64,000 nt of DNA from Amaranthus tricolor. Lineage: Eukaryota > Streptophyta > Magnoliopsida > Caryophyllales > Amaranthaceae. The stretch spans positions 12,686,940 through 12,750,939 of the forward strand of contig NC_080059.1 in the NCBI RefSeq assembly GCF_026212465.1, read 5' to 3'. Under the pieces are notes generated by a model. That model saw only the letters and a program-made list of their open reading frames with translations. It ran no database searches and was not told the origin of the DNA. A program made the position numbers and the translations under genes. Shown one piece after another: positions 48,930 to 61,500 of the stretch (position 1 is the first letter of the stretch; each line of letters starts with the position of its first letter).

Positions 48930-50233
48930 TCAGGGCCGTCGATTAGCAAGGGCAAAACGGGCTACCGCCCAAGGCCCCGAATTTTTTAGGGCCCAAAAAG
49001 CTTATTTTTTATGTATATAAGTGATAATAATATTAATTAAATTTAGATATAACTTACATTTTTTGCAAAGTAATATGAGTTCTTAGTGCTTATTCATAAA
49101 GTAGTTTTAATATTAATAATAAAAAACAAAAGGTGTATTATATTATTCCTTACGCCTTAAACTTTTGGAGCCATTTTCATCTTTTGCTCTGGGACCCAAA
49201 AATAGACGGGACGGACTTGAATGGAGTTATATGGATTTAAAATTTTAATCTTAACCTAATTCATTTAGTAAACAAATCAAGTTAAGTTGATCAATTAGTA
49301 AATTGGATCAAAATTTTCAACTCAAACCTACTTATTTTTAAATTAAGTTTAAGTTAGGTCTATTTTTAACATACAAACCACTAAGTACTTCTTATATTCC
49401 CTTAAATTTACTTTATTTTCATTTTTATTTGTACTATTCAATTTGCAATATTGTTTTTATGAAAACGATGCTTATTACTTTTCGAAATTATTGTCAATTT
49501 ATTATTTTCACTGTAAACAATAATTCATAAAAATAAAATTTTATCACTATCACTAAACTAGAAATTAATCGTTAATATTATCTCACATTCAAAAGAGAGG
49601 TACTACAAGCTACACACAATAGCCATTAGAAATAGAGATGATAAGAGTGCGGAGACACGGAGCCGCTCGTGCCCAAAGTTTGGAAGATATTCCCTCCCTC
49701 GTACAATCCTGTCTAAACTGGAACATTTTCCACCTCAAGCTCGATGAATTTGACTTATTTTTATTTATAGTCCGTTTTAATAAAAATTTCTAATTTTTAT
49801 TTTCGAATATAATTAAATTATTTTTACTTTTACATATGTTATTTTTAAATATCTCACTACGTTACTTCATTGTATTTAACTTTTCAATATTTGTTTCAAT
49901 AGCAAATTCATTTAGACGAAAAAAACAACACGAATAAACCACCATAAACTAACCACAGTTACTTTAATAAAAAGGCAAGATGAGAAGTGAGTTAATATTA
50001 TATGTTCTTCCAAGCTAAAATCCAGCATCCTCCACTAGTCCACTTCCTAAGAAACACCACCACGCACTCATCTTCTCTTTCTATAACTTTCTCTCTCTAG
50101 CTCTTGGTCGTTTCTCCTCATATTTCTGCATTTATTCTCTTATTTTCGAGAGCATAAAAAAAAGCAATAATATTAATTGAAAAATTTTGTTCATTCATTA
50201 ATTCTGAATAAGAGAGGATCGGTCGATCGATCG
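48930..50233. other. Intergenic DNA upstream of the LOB-domain gene
   Basis: 48940-49215 is a GC-richer old repeat (GGGCCGTCGATTAG...CCGCCCAAGGCCCC) without a coding frame. The rest is AT-rich. The last ~200 bp (CT-rich CTTTCTCTCTCTAGCTC near 50090, then CGATCGATCGATG) look like the leader of the LOB gene. No reliable TATA box was identified. Confidence 0.5.
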
Positions 50234-51254
50234 ATGATGAGTTGTAATGGGTGTCGTGTTCTACGAAAGGGATGCAGCGAGGCGTGCATTTTACGGGCGT
50301 GCATAGAGTGGATTCAAACTGCTGAAGCACAAGCTAATGCTACCCTTTTTGTTGCTAAATTTTTTGGCCGTGCCGATCTTATGTCTTTCATTTCTGATGT
50401 TCCTAACCATCAACGTCCAGGTTTTTCTTAATTTTATCTTCTCCTTTTTTATTCGGCAAATTTCTAATCGTTAAAGGAGTCCACATAATTAGTTTGCTAG
50501 GTTTTAAGTGATCACTAAATTATAAATAAGACTACACAAACTTATATTTTAAAACTATAATTGATTAATTTAATAAGATAGTAAAAACTACTCATTTTGT
50601 CTCTTAATGAAGTTCCCGAATTAAGAAAAAATAAAATCTTATAAATATTTGGTATATTATTTTATTGAATAATAATTTTAATGGGAAAAAAGTGGGGATC
50701 ATAAATATTAAAAAAATATTAAAAGAAATTCAGTGGAAAAATTTAAGGACATAATAAATGAGGATAAGTAAGGTTATTTTTGACCAAAATTTATAATATA
50801 AATGAAAAAATTCCGTATAAAAAAAACAAATGAAACACTCAAAATAAAAGGTGAAAACTTCTTGAAGAAACGAAGAGAGTATATATTGAACTAATAAGCT
50901 AACCAATAGAATTAGTCTTACCTGAAACTGTAAGTTTTAATTTGTTTTTTTATGTTGTTCTTCCTTTTTTCTCTTTTGTAGTCCATCTTTTTAATTCTTA
51001 TCTTTTAATTAACCCACAATTAATTACCCACTATTTGAATCTAATGCCATTAAAAATGATCCATGATTCTTAAAATTATGTTTTTTTAATCTTGGCAAAT
51101 TTTTATAGGCTTCAAAAATAACTTAGTACAGTGTACCTTATTTTCTGATTTGTAAACTGAGATTAACCACTAATAAAAGATGGACTTCCCCTTTTTTTCT
51201 TACTCCCTTAATCGATCCCATAGAATAGAGTTTTGCAAAAGTTTATATGTGATA

Positions 51255-51317
<63 letters not shown>

Positions 51318-51701
51318 AATATTTTATGTGTCTCATAATAATGGTCTCCCTTTATAATATTTATTATTATAACATGTAATTTAATGTCAAAATAATATCA
51401 ATATTAATAATAATTAGATACGGAAGAAAAATAATGATAATTAAAAATAAATGATGTTGGAACAAATAAAACAAGATTTTATTGACTATATTTTAATTTA
51501 TAGATCAAAAATAAAATAAAAATTAAGAATAAATGATAAATAGAATCTAAAAGCCAAATGTAAGTTTGAAAAGAAACGAATGAGAATATTTTTTATAATT
51601 TAAGTTCATTAGCTAATAACAAGTACTAATTAAAGTAGCCTTAAACGGACAGGCACCTAGTATTATATGTCCAAAACTCTCCAAATAATAATAATAATAA
51701 T

Positions 51702-51759
<58 letters not shown>

Positions 51760-53773
51760 CACAACATTAACAATAGTTATTTTTTTAGATAGAGAATCGT
51801 GGAGTATAATTCTATGCTTGTGATGTTTTGATTTTCGTCCATTTGGTATTTTATGCTTTATTTAAACGTATAATGATACACCATACAAATACAATTGATG
51901 TTGAATGAAAAAAAACTTTTTATCTAATTATATAACCAGTCATTTACTCTTAAAAAGTGTTTTTGTAATTAAATGACTTTCAATCTAGTTGTAAAGTTAG
52001 ATTTAAAGCGAGAAAATTAAAATTTACTACGAGTAGTTTATAAATTGGTCTTTTCAATTTATTTTTTCTTTAATAAAAAATCAATATTTAATAAAGTAAA
52101 TTTATCAAATTGAACAGTTTTTAAAGAACAATTATTTTCCAAATACACCTAAGCCTTAAATTTGTACGATAAGCACTATTATGATGCTAACCATATATTT
52201 TTTGTTTTGCTTCTTTTAGCCACCTAAATTGACTTCATTAAAGTTGAATCGATAAACTAATAGAAGTAGGTTTGATACACAAATAATGATATCAATTTTA
52301 ATTAAATAGTGTCTATTCTAATTAAATAACAATAGTAATCAAATGTTATATATCTCACATTATGTTTGGAAAAAGAAAAAAGAACGAAATAAGAAAACCA
52401 ATCACATAATAATATTATTGAAATACTGACAATTTACAAAATATATACTAAGTTTGAGATTATTGGTGGTTATTTAAAGTATTTATTAATGGTTTCAAAA
52501 AATATTTGTTGGAAGTCATTGTAGTTTAATTATTTTTATTTGTCTAGAACAGCTCAAATCTTATACTTCCGCGGTTTTATTAAAGAGATAAATGAAAAAG
52601 TTGATGAGGTAAGAGATAAAGGAAAAAAACTATAGACAAAATAAACATTTATATAGTTATTGTTTTTGTTAAAAATGATTTTGTGGCAAGTACTTTGAAA
52701 TAATAAAATAAAAAAAATTTAATACGTACAATAAAACGAATAAAAATTTAAAATAATAAAAAAATTACTTAGAATAATCTAACGTTTTTATGATTTTTCT
52801 ATAATAATCTCACTTATTATATTTATAAATCATAAATAATCCCAACTTTAAAGGTATCTACCAATAGTAAACTCGAATAACCTGATGATTTGCTATAATA
52901 CTTAATTTATCAAAAAATAAACTAAAAATTAATGTAAAATTAGAGAAAAATTTTGAAAATTTACATAAAAAGTCTTTAATAATTAAAAAAAACCGAAATT
53001 TTTTTAGACATTTTTAAACATTTTATTTTAATTTATTTTTTTAAAATAAAACTTACTATAACAAGTCATCCGGTTACCGGGTATATTCCAGAATAACACC
53101 CTCTAAAGTTAAAATTATTTATGGTTAATCAATATGTGAAATTATTGTAGAAAAATAATAAGAATAAATATTGAATTATTCTAGGTAATTTTTCTTAAAA
53201 TAATTGATCAATAATTAAGATTAGATAATTGTGGTGGTCGACTCTAGAGACTAGAATTACCCTGCCCCTTCAACTCCTTCTCATGGTGCTTTCTCTTCCA
53301 AATGAAGTCATCAAATGTGATTAATTGAAATGTGATTATGAACAGCATTGTTCCAGTCGCTCCTATTTGAAGCATGCGGAAGGACGGTAAACCCAGTAAA
53401 TGGAGCCGTTGGACTTCTCTCTTCAGGAAACTGGCACATTTGTGAAGCTGCCGTGGACACCATCTTACGTGGCGGAATCCTACGACCTATTCCACCACAA
53501 TTCCTACCACGTGCAGCTGCTCCACCACCAGCTGTCATCCATACCGACACCTTGCAGTTTCCCAACGTGTACGGTATTCCGTACCAGTTACTGCACCAAC
53601 CCATGCGTTTACTCAATTATGACGTCATTGAAGAGGGCCCACAGAGAATGAGGGAAACGACGCCGTTTGGTTCTGAATCATCTGCAATAACAATTAATTT
53701 TGAAGAAAATGACAGAGATGCCCTCTGTGGAGGAATCGGACAAGAGAGGAAGCTTCTCAATCTTTTTATCTGA
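50234..53773 (+). CDS. Class II LOB-domain (LBD37/38/39-like) transcription factor
   Basis: Two exons, 50234-50420 and 53346-53773, joined in phase 1 (CCA G|CA, giving QRPALFQSLL); 204 aa from the first of two adjacent ATGs, 203 from the second at 50237. The LOB domain starts at once with the zinc-binding block C-x2-C-x6-C-x3-C ([15 protein letters not shown]). The GAS block follows ([15 protein letters not shown]), then [17 protein letters not shown]. The leucine-zipper block of class I is absent, which marks class II. The CILR, FFGR and LRGG.LRPIP features point to the LBD37/38/39 clade, nuclear DNA-binding proteins that repress anthocyanin and nitrate-response genes in Arabidopsis. The C-terminal tail (~115-204) is variable. 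The single intron at this position is conserved in the family; here it is long, 2925 bp, with simple repeats. The assignment to the clade is by motif memory. Confidence 0.93.
50591..50882. mobile_element. Degenerate Stowaway-like MITE in the LOB gene intron
   Basis: The ends TACTCATTTTGTCTCTTAATGAAGTTC and, inverted, TACTCTCTTCGTTTCTTCAAGAAGTTT are an imperfect pair resembling the Stowaway ends at 47657-47914. AT-rich between them. Confidence 0.45.
51259..51313. repeat. (TA)n microsatellite in the LOB gene intron
   Basis: About 27 TA units. Confidence 0.95.
51685..51757. repeat. (AAT)n microsatellite in the LOB gene intron
   Basis: About 24 AAT units with one interruption near 51702. Confidence 0.93.
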
Positions 53774-55606
53774 GATCTAAATTCAGTTTTCTTCCTCTTA
53801 TCGTCGTGAATAAATTATTCCGGGAAAAATTTTGCCATTTTTCTTTTTTTTTTTTAATAAAATATATTTGAGATTAGAATAAGTAGAAGAAGAAAAACTT
53901 CGGGTATGAATAAGCTCATGTCTTTTTTGTTTTTATTTAAGAAAAAGAATGTTAACATTAGGGGCGAATTTTGAAAAAAAAAAATTAATATTACTTATAA
54001 TTCAAAAGGAATTACTAGTATCGTGTGTGAAAGATGATTATCCTATCAATTCAATCAAGTTGTTTTTTTTACTCTTCATTGCAATACTATTAGATTTTTA
54101 ATTTTTTTTAAGTTTTGTCACTGATTAATTCGAACACGTCACTGATTAATTTTTCATATAGATACGAGTATTTTAGAACGGAGGAGCCACCATCATTACT
54201 TCACTATCAAATGGGTCGGGGTGAATAAGGATGTGATTGGTTATGAGGAGTGGAAAACACTTAAGCAATCCTCAAAAATGAAAAGAATATGATCCATATA
54301 CCATTAGAAGTGGTACACACGTCATAGGACATAGAGTAAATAATCAACTTTAGTGTTGGGTACTTTTATGTGTAGATTACCAAATACTCTTAAAAAGCCA
54401 ACCAATTAACTCAATAAAGGACCCTCAACCTGACTTGGTAGCTTCCCCTTTCCCAAAAGATTCGCTAATTTGCTTGTCCATCATGCTGCGTCTCGCCGCA
54501 TAACTCCATTGGGCTCCATCCACCTTTATCACTCTACTATTTTGCGCCAACAATTATTAAAGAAACTTTGTTTTATTAATTTTTGGTAAATTTGATAAGT
54601 CACATTACGAATGTTCCATTATAAGTAAACACTTAGAGCTACAGTGTCATGCCTAAATTAAGTGATCGATAGTTTTATAAAAGTCTTAAGTGTAATATTT
54701 ATAGTTTAAGTATACTAAATATACTAATGATTAATCCATGAAAAATAATGACAATTACTATAAAATTAGTAGGATAAAAGTACTATAAAATAGTAATTCT
54801 ATTGTAAGGACAAAAGGGTAAAAACTCATGTTCAAAGGAAAGAAATAAAACAAAAAAAAGGAAAAAGATTTTCACAAGTCTTTCAAAAAGTTTCTGTTTT
54901 GAAACTACAAGAGGTTGCGGCTCGCAACCTATTTCTCGATTCGCAACCTATCCCTCAACCCATGAGCTCCTTAGTCTGGTTTCCAGGCCTTATTTTCTGC
55001 GATTATTTCTTGGGCTTTGTTAATTAAAATTGGTGGTTATTTTTGCTTGAGCTTTTAATAGCTTCCCCTAATCACTCTTTACATGACTTGAGGGGAGTGC
55101 GATTATGGGTTAATGAGGTTAGTTCTACTCCTATACAAGGGGTACTTAAATCAAAATTTCACACCTTGTATTTTTGCTGTCATTTTTCCTTTCCCTCTCC
55201 AAGTTAAAATTTGCTACAAGTTTTTAAGCATGAAGGAAATTGATTGCTTTTTTTATTCTAATTCTAAGCTTGCTCAATATAGTCTCTATTACTTCACAAA
55301 AATCAATTATATAATGCTTATAATTGGTTGCAAATTGATGTATCTCAAAAGTGTATTTCAAGTTTCTAAGCATAAGCACCAAGTAGGTGAAATAAGGCTT
55401 TTAGGAAAATAAGATTGTACCTCGGTTTGAAATAAAGTTTTCATAGACAGTATTGTCTTAAAGAATCTTCGGTTTTATGGTTATTTTATTTCAAGTTATT
55501 TATTTAATTGTAATTTTAATTTCTAGAAATTTTTATAAGTTGCAAAGACTAGTAATCTCAGTTCGATGTTTGTAGTCTGTTCAAGTTTTACATCAATAAA
55601 ACATAA
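53774..55606. other. LOB gene 3' flank and intergenic DNA
   Basis: No gene recognised. A short GAGGTTGCGGCTCGCAACC palindrome and related CGCAACC words at 54910-54955 probably belong to an old LTR. The ORF at 55113-55412 has no family features. Confidence 0.45.
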
Positions 55607-55788
55607 ACAAATTCTTTATTAAGACGGTCTCACGTGAGACGGCTTGATATGGTTTGACCCAATTTTAATTTCTTAAAATTTAATAAAAAAGCTATTTTTA
55701 TTTAATTAATTGCTATGTAAGTTTAACTTTGGGTTGCTTGTATGGGTCCGTCTCACGGTGAGGCGATCTCATACAAGCCTTGCTGAAC
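55607..55788. mobile_element. GAGACGGTCTC-type MITE, copy 3
   Basis: The left end AAGACGGTCTCACGTGAGACGG and the right end CCGTCTCACGGTGAGGCGATCTCATACAAGCCTTGCTGAAC match the termini of copy 1 (21917-22058). ~180 bp, AT-rich centre, no ORF. Confidence 0.65.
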
Positions 55789-56704
55789 ATAGACAAATTA
55801 CAGAAAGAACATGTGAGCTACTTTATTATAAACTATCAGAAAAGATAGTCACACAATGAGACCAAACTCATACGAGCTGTTTAATTTTTGGTGTTATTTT
55901 TTTTTTTGTTTTTTGTGTCTGTGGTAAGGATTTTTAAAAGGAAAAAAAGAAGATAAAGTGTTGAAGGATGAGTATCACTTGGTTCGCTGTTATAAATAGC
56001 GAATAATATGAATTTTTTTCTTTACAAAATTATGATTTTCTTTCTTTTGTTCATTGTTACTAATGGGAAACAAAATCGTAGTAATTTTTTCCTAACTTTT
56101 AACATAGTCTTCTTTGGTTCGCTGTTACTGACAGCGAACAAACCCTAACCTTAGGCTCAGACATAGGGACGCTTATTTTTAAAACTATTTTACGACCAAA
56201 CTATTTTTAAAATTTTTTTGTTAAAAAAGCTTTTTTATTTTAAAAAGTTCCTAGATCGGTGTGTTTCGACATTCTCCTTAATTTATAATTCACGATTATC
56301 TAATTTAGTTCTTGAGCTTATAGTTGTTAATATATTTGATTTTGAATCATATTTGACTCCTTGTTGATTCGTCAATAGCTTTAAAATTTTAAAGTAAAGA
56401 GAAAAAGGAAGATGAGAGTTCTCCTTCCAAATCTTTTCAACTTTAGAGATATTGAACCTTAATAAAAAATTAGAAAAGCTTACCTAGAATAATCACATCT
56501 TTTATTGATTTTCCTATAATAATTCCAAATATTGATTAACCTTGAATAATCCAACCTTTGAGGATTGCTTGTCAATAACATCACATGCAAAAAATTAACC
56601 TCCTACAGTAGGTAATTATAAATTTTTAGAAAAATAAATATAAATATTATTAAAAAAAATGAACAAAGAAAAAAGGTTAAATTTTTTTAAAAAATGTATT
56701 ATTA

Positions 56705-57742
56705 CTTTTCCTACTTATGGTGTTGGGATTACTGGAAACCATGTGTTTGGTGTCGAAGCTCAATTTAGGAAGGCTAAGTAAGTTAATGGTGGTGTTATTT
56801 CGAGTGAAGTAATGAGTATCAAATCTTACCTAGTGTCTGTTGAAAGAAAACGATGAAGTTCCTTCACAACTTCACAAAAGAGATGAAGAACTTAAAAGTC
56901 AAATGAAGAAGTAACAGCTAAAAATGATCAAATTCTTGCTCCACTTAATCATGTGTCTTCTTTTATAGAAAAATATGAAGAAAAGTCAAAGATAGGTAAG
57001 AATATTTTTATGCATAATGAAGATATCTAATTTATACTTGTATAATATTATGGATTTATAATAATGTGTGCTTTATATTTAATTTTAGGTTGAGAGAATA
57101 TTTTAAGAAGTTCGGGATGCTTTATGGTTATTATTTTGTAATGGTATCAATACTTTGATATTTGAACATATTGTCAATGTTAATTTGCACCAAGTATATA
57201 ATGAAAAACAATTGTAAATTGCTTTTTAGGTGTAAGTATATGTTAATCATAATGTTTTGGCTAATGAGTAAATCATGGCTTGATCTTGATGTGGAAAAAT
57301 TGTATATTGCCTTTTATTGGAAAAGGACACAAGCAAACTAGGTAAAGGGATTTTAGACACTTTTGGATGTCACAAATCTAAATTATTATGGTGGGATTTT
57401 TATTGTTTTTGATGCCTTAATACGTCTAAAATAGTTGAATTTTTAGATGGTTTAAGTGTCTAAAATAAACTATTTAGCTTGAAAGTACTTTTTAGATGCT
57501 TTTATCTGTCATAAATGAGTTGAAAGGACATTAAAAAGTAAGGCGGGAAAAGTCTTGTAATGAAAAAGGCATCTAAAAGCTACATATTTTACACAGCAAA
57601 ACACTCCCCAAAAAAGCGTCTAAATGGTTTGTGACACACATTTTTTAGACAGTTTTATAAACGTCTAAAAAAGTTTTAGACGCAAAAAAGCGTCAAAAGG
57701 CTTCGCCCAACTCCGTTTAAAAACCATGTTTTTTTTGTAGTG
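56705..57742 (+). mobile_element. CACTA relic, right end and possible accessory-transposase remnant
   Basis: Ends in TTTTTTTTGTAGTG at 57742, the inverse of the CACTACAAAA terminus. Repeated TTAGACG / CGTCTAAAA words at 57350-57715 form a subterminal array. Upstream, 56705-57000 contains a broken frame (GVGITGNHVFGVEAQ, then ERNDEVPSQ and an EELKSQMKK coiled coil) that could be the C terminus of a TnpA/plant_transposase-type CACTA protein. The left end was not found. Confidence 0.45.
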
Positions 57743-58583
57743 TACTTGTCCCTTCAAAATAGAAAACAACTTCAATTTTTGTTTCAACCACTACAACTCC
57801 TTTCTTTTCAAAAAGACTGTGTCACGCAAATTTGAAGTTGCTTTTCATCCATTGAAAAGACTCATCTAGTGCATAAAGCGCATTTAGAAGTTACATCCTT
57901 ACAGGTAATCCAAAGAGCTTTCGAAACAAAAGGGAAAAAAAATTAAAACTAGAACCACTTGATAAACTAACTACAATGAGAACGCCATCTTTCTACTCCA
58001 AATCTTGGACAAAATCTAGAGGATTTGCCGAAGAGCAAGATTAGTGATTAGAAATTATGAATGAGTTAAGGGTCATAGACAAAACTTATTGCGAACCATG
58101 CCCATGTTTGATTCTCATCCATGGAGCAATATTCCTTTTTTTGTCTCATGTGCATTACGTGTCATATCGAAATACAACATTACAAGGGCTTGGGCATGGC
58201 CCAGAGCAAGTAACAACTCACAATTTTCCATATCCACAACTCAATGGTGAATTGATTATCATTGTTTAATAATCTTCTTAGATGCACTCACATATTCTAA
58301 AAGAAAGAAATTTCCCTTCAATGTTAAATTTGGAATCTTATTTATTGCCAGTAATGAATTATATCCATTCTCAGTGAAGTCAAAGATTCAAAAATTCCTT
58401 AATTTCGGATTATAACGAATTATTATAGTAAAGAAACTCATAAAATCATTTACCATTCTTATTATATATGAAATTGTTCATGATGTTTGCAAGCAATAGC
58501 CAATCACAAAACAACCTTTTTTAATCAAACTTAAAGAACCCAACCCCACAAACCCTGCCTATGTTAAACCCACCCGACATTAT
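57743..58583. other. Intergenic DNA, no gene seen
   Basis: Mixed-composition sequence. The 70-codon ORF at 58057-58269 shows no recognisable domain. Confidence 0.45.
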
Positions 58584-58588
58584 GGTAA

Positions 58589-61500
58589 TGTAATAGCTCG
58601 AGTCAAAGCGAACCGGATATTTACATGTAAATATGAATTTCGGGTCACAAATCGAACATTTAAGTTAAACCGTTTCTAGGACCGAAGACGTTCTAATGAT
58701 AAAGAAATAAATTACATTAACGAAAATAATATTTCAGCGGAAGTCTTAAGGTTTACAATTTGAGAACCTACTGACCTCATCCAAAACTAATTAATGTTCA
58801 AAATAAAAGCGTACTTGCGATAAAAAAATGTACAATAAAGTTCATTCGACAAAAATAACATAAGTCTACAGGTTTTATTGCTTGATTCCTCACACACCAA
58901 CTCCACCTACAAGTCAACCTGCTAGTCGTCGAATGACAACAACATAGCACGTTCCAAAGAACATAAACAAGTACACGTCAGAGACTTCATACAATGCATT
59001 ATAAGGTTATATACAAGCAATGAGTTCATATTAGCATGCAAAGGCTCTAATAATTCAGATGTCATATTTGACTTTTCAAATCCCAACTCATGTCGTTGCC
59101 CGTTCAGTTCGGGTCGCCAGAGTAATATCAAAGTTTGGAGGAATACACATGGGAGAGCAAATCCCAAGGCAACCTCCGATCTAAGACGTTGCCCGTCATG
59201 TTCGGGTCGTCATAGGTAAAGTATGCATATCCCTATGGTGACCGTAATGATCCAAAACTGCCATGGGAATGATAATGATAATAATTCCAAGTCCAATGTA
59301 ATAAACCCATAGGGTAGTAAGACAATCATCCTCAATTTCCTATGGAAGTGATTTTTGGTTGTTAAATTGGAAATAATAGTTACTAATTGTTGTGGTTTGA
59401 TTATTGCGAATTACAAATACTCTTATTAGGTTGTTATTGAAGTTATACATGCACAATTTTAATAAAGCCAAGAGCATAATGTAAACTTATCGTCGATGGT
59501 TGCTAAAGTTACTTGTCGTGTTGTTTTGATTATAGTTCTTTCTAGCTTTGGAGGATGTAACAAATGATATCGCGATTCGATAACTCTAAAATTTGCCTTA
59601 TTGTTGTATAAGTGTTATATTAAAATTGTAAAGCTTAGTTGTGATTAGTTATTTTTGGGTAACGCAAATCGATATACTCAAAATTAGTTGATGAAAAGGA
59701 ACGATTCACATATACTTTTACTTTTAAATTGGTGAAAAGACTTATGTTGTGTTGAGTAAATGATTTTGACTTGTATTGAATAAGTTGTGTACGTGCTAGA
59801 GTAATCGAAAAACTCATGTTGAATGGGTGATAGTGGTTACTTAGGCATTTAGCTGGTATGACAAAGTAGTTAAGGGAAATTATTAGTTCTATTCCTCACT
59901 TGTATAGGTTTCCAATTCATAAGAGGAAAATAAAACCTTGGTTGGGTGAATTTTATAACTTTTGGTCATGCAGTGACGCTTACAGGTATGTACACGCACT
60001 AACGAACCGTTATATACAATTTTCTTTAAGACATTATTGTTGATTGTGATAATATGTATTGTATCGAAACTATGAGGTACTAGTGCATACACTTTATACG
60101 AAGACCTATCGACTATAAAATCCTTGTGCTTAGAATAGTTATAGAGAATGAGAGTGTTAGTAGAAGGTGGGGACCACCCCCTTATTTATTTTAGAGTTGG
60201 ATATGCCTTACTTGGAGTTAGAATGACTCTTTTATAGGTGAATTTCATATTTTGTTGAGTAGCTCGGTGGGTTTTGGCGTGCTGCTATCCCAGGGCGCTC
60301 ATTAATAGTCGAAAACGGGAGTTATTCCCATTTGATAAAGTATTAGATTATGATTAGCTGGCGTGACTCAACTGGATTATGTCCGGTTGATCTAATAGTT
60401 CCCTAGGTGAGATCCGACATGATTAGCTGGATTAGGTGACTCAACTGGTTTACCACTGAATTAGCTGGATATGAGCATACTTTTTTCATTGGGCGCCGGA
60501 TGGCCGATACCGCCCCTTGATCGAGGTGTTACCATTCGGGCCTTGCAAACCCCAATATGATGGCCTCTTCACTGGTTTAGCACCCCAGTGTATTAGTTTT
60601 TCCCGAAGGTAGGACCCGAGAGGGTCAGCTGGAGAGGGTATGAGCTCATACTTTGCCATGGGCGCCGTATGACCGATAACGCTCTTGGCCGTGTCATTAT
60701 GCCATGAAGTGGAGAGAAGATCCACTGATAGAATGTTACTCATTGATAGAAAGTTATTCATTCATAGAAAGCTTACACATTGATAGAACGTTTACTCATT
60801 GATAGAACGTTTATTCAATGATAGAGTAGTTTATGTTAGTGAGAAGTACGCCTAAGATAAGTTACCTCGAGGGAGTTACCAGTCCCAAAGATAGATTATG
60901 ATCATACTTACTCTAAGATAGACAAGCTCTATAAGGTCATGTGTTAAGTAGTCTGTTAATGCCTTGGTTGAGTGATACTATGCGTGTTTTACCAGAGTTT
61001 ATATTTTGAGAAGAGGAGTGTGAAGACTTGCATTCTACCCAAGAACATATGGTTCGGGTTGGAAAAGACGTAATGAGATTAAGAAGTATAGGTGGACAAT
61101 AAACGGTTACTATCTGTGCTTGTGTCTTATGAAATCATCTTATGTTGTTATATAATATTGTTATCTAGTAGTTGGCTTTATTATATTTGATGCTAGTTAC
61201 TAACGTGTACATGTTTGTGTTTATATTGATCGTTGATGATTTTCTATGATTGTCCCGCTATGACACATTGGCCTTTGTTCAAATGTCAAGCTGCAGGAGG
61301 ATCATAGACAGGCATAGCAGGTATTGGAATTTCTTTTGCATTGCCTTACATTGGGGGAGAGTGATTAGGGCGAAGCATAACCTGTATCATACCGTTATCT
61401 TTCGATTTTATAGCTCTTGTTTATCTTTTGTAAACTTTGGTTGTATATGTTTTGTTATGAGGCCTCGTGTCCTCCCTTGTATATTTGTATTTCCGTTGCG

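Noticed and set aside
50177..50233. Upstream extension of the LOB protein
   Set aside because: The extra residues depend on a non-ATG start at 50177. LOB class II proteins begin directly at MSCNGC, matching the ATG at 50234/50237.
55113..55412. 99-codon ORF
   Set aside because: Chance ORF in AT-rich sequence with no domain, no splice partner and no family resemblance.
58057..58269. 70-codon ORF with Cys residues, considered as a small secreted peptide
   Set aside because: The first ~15 residues are not a signal peptide and the rest has no recognisable family; too short to support.
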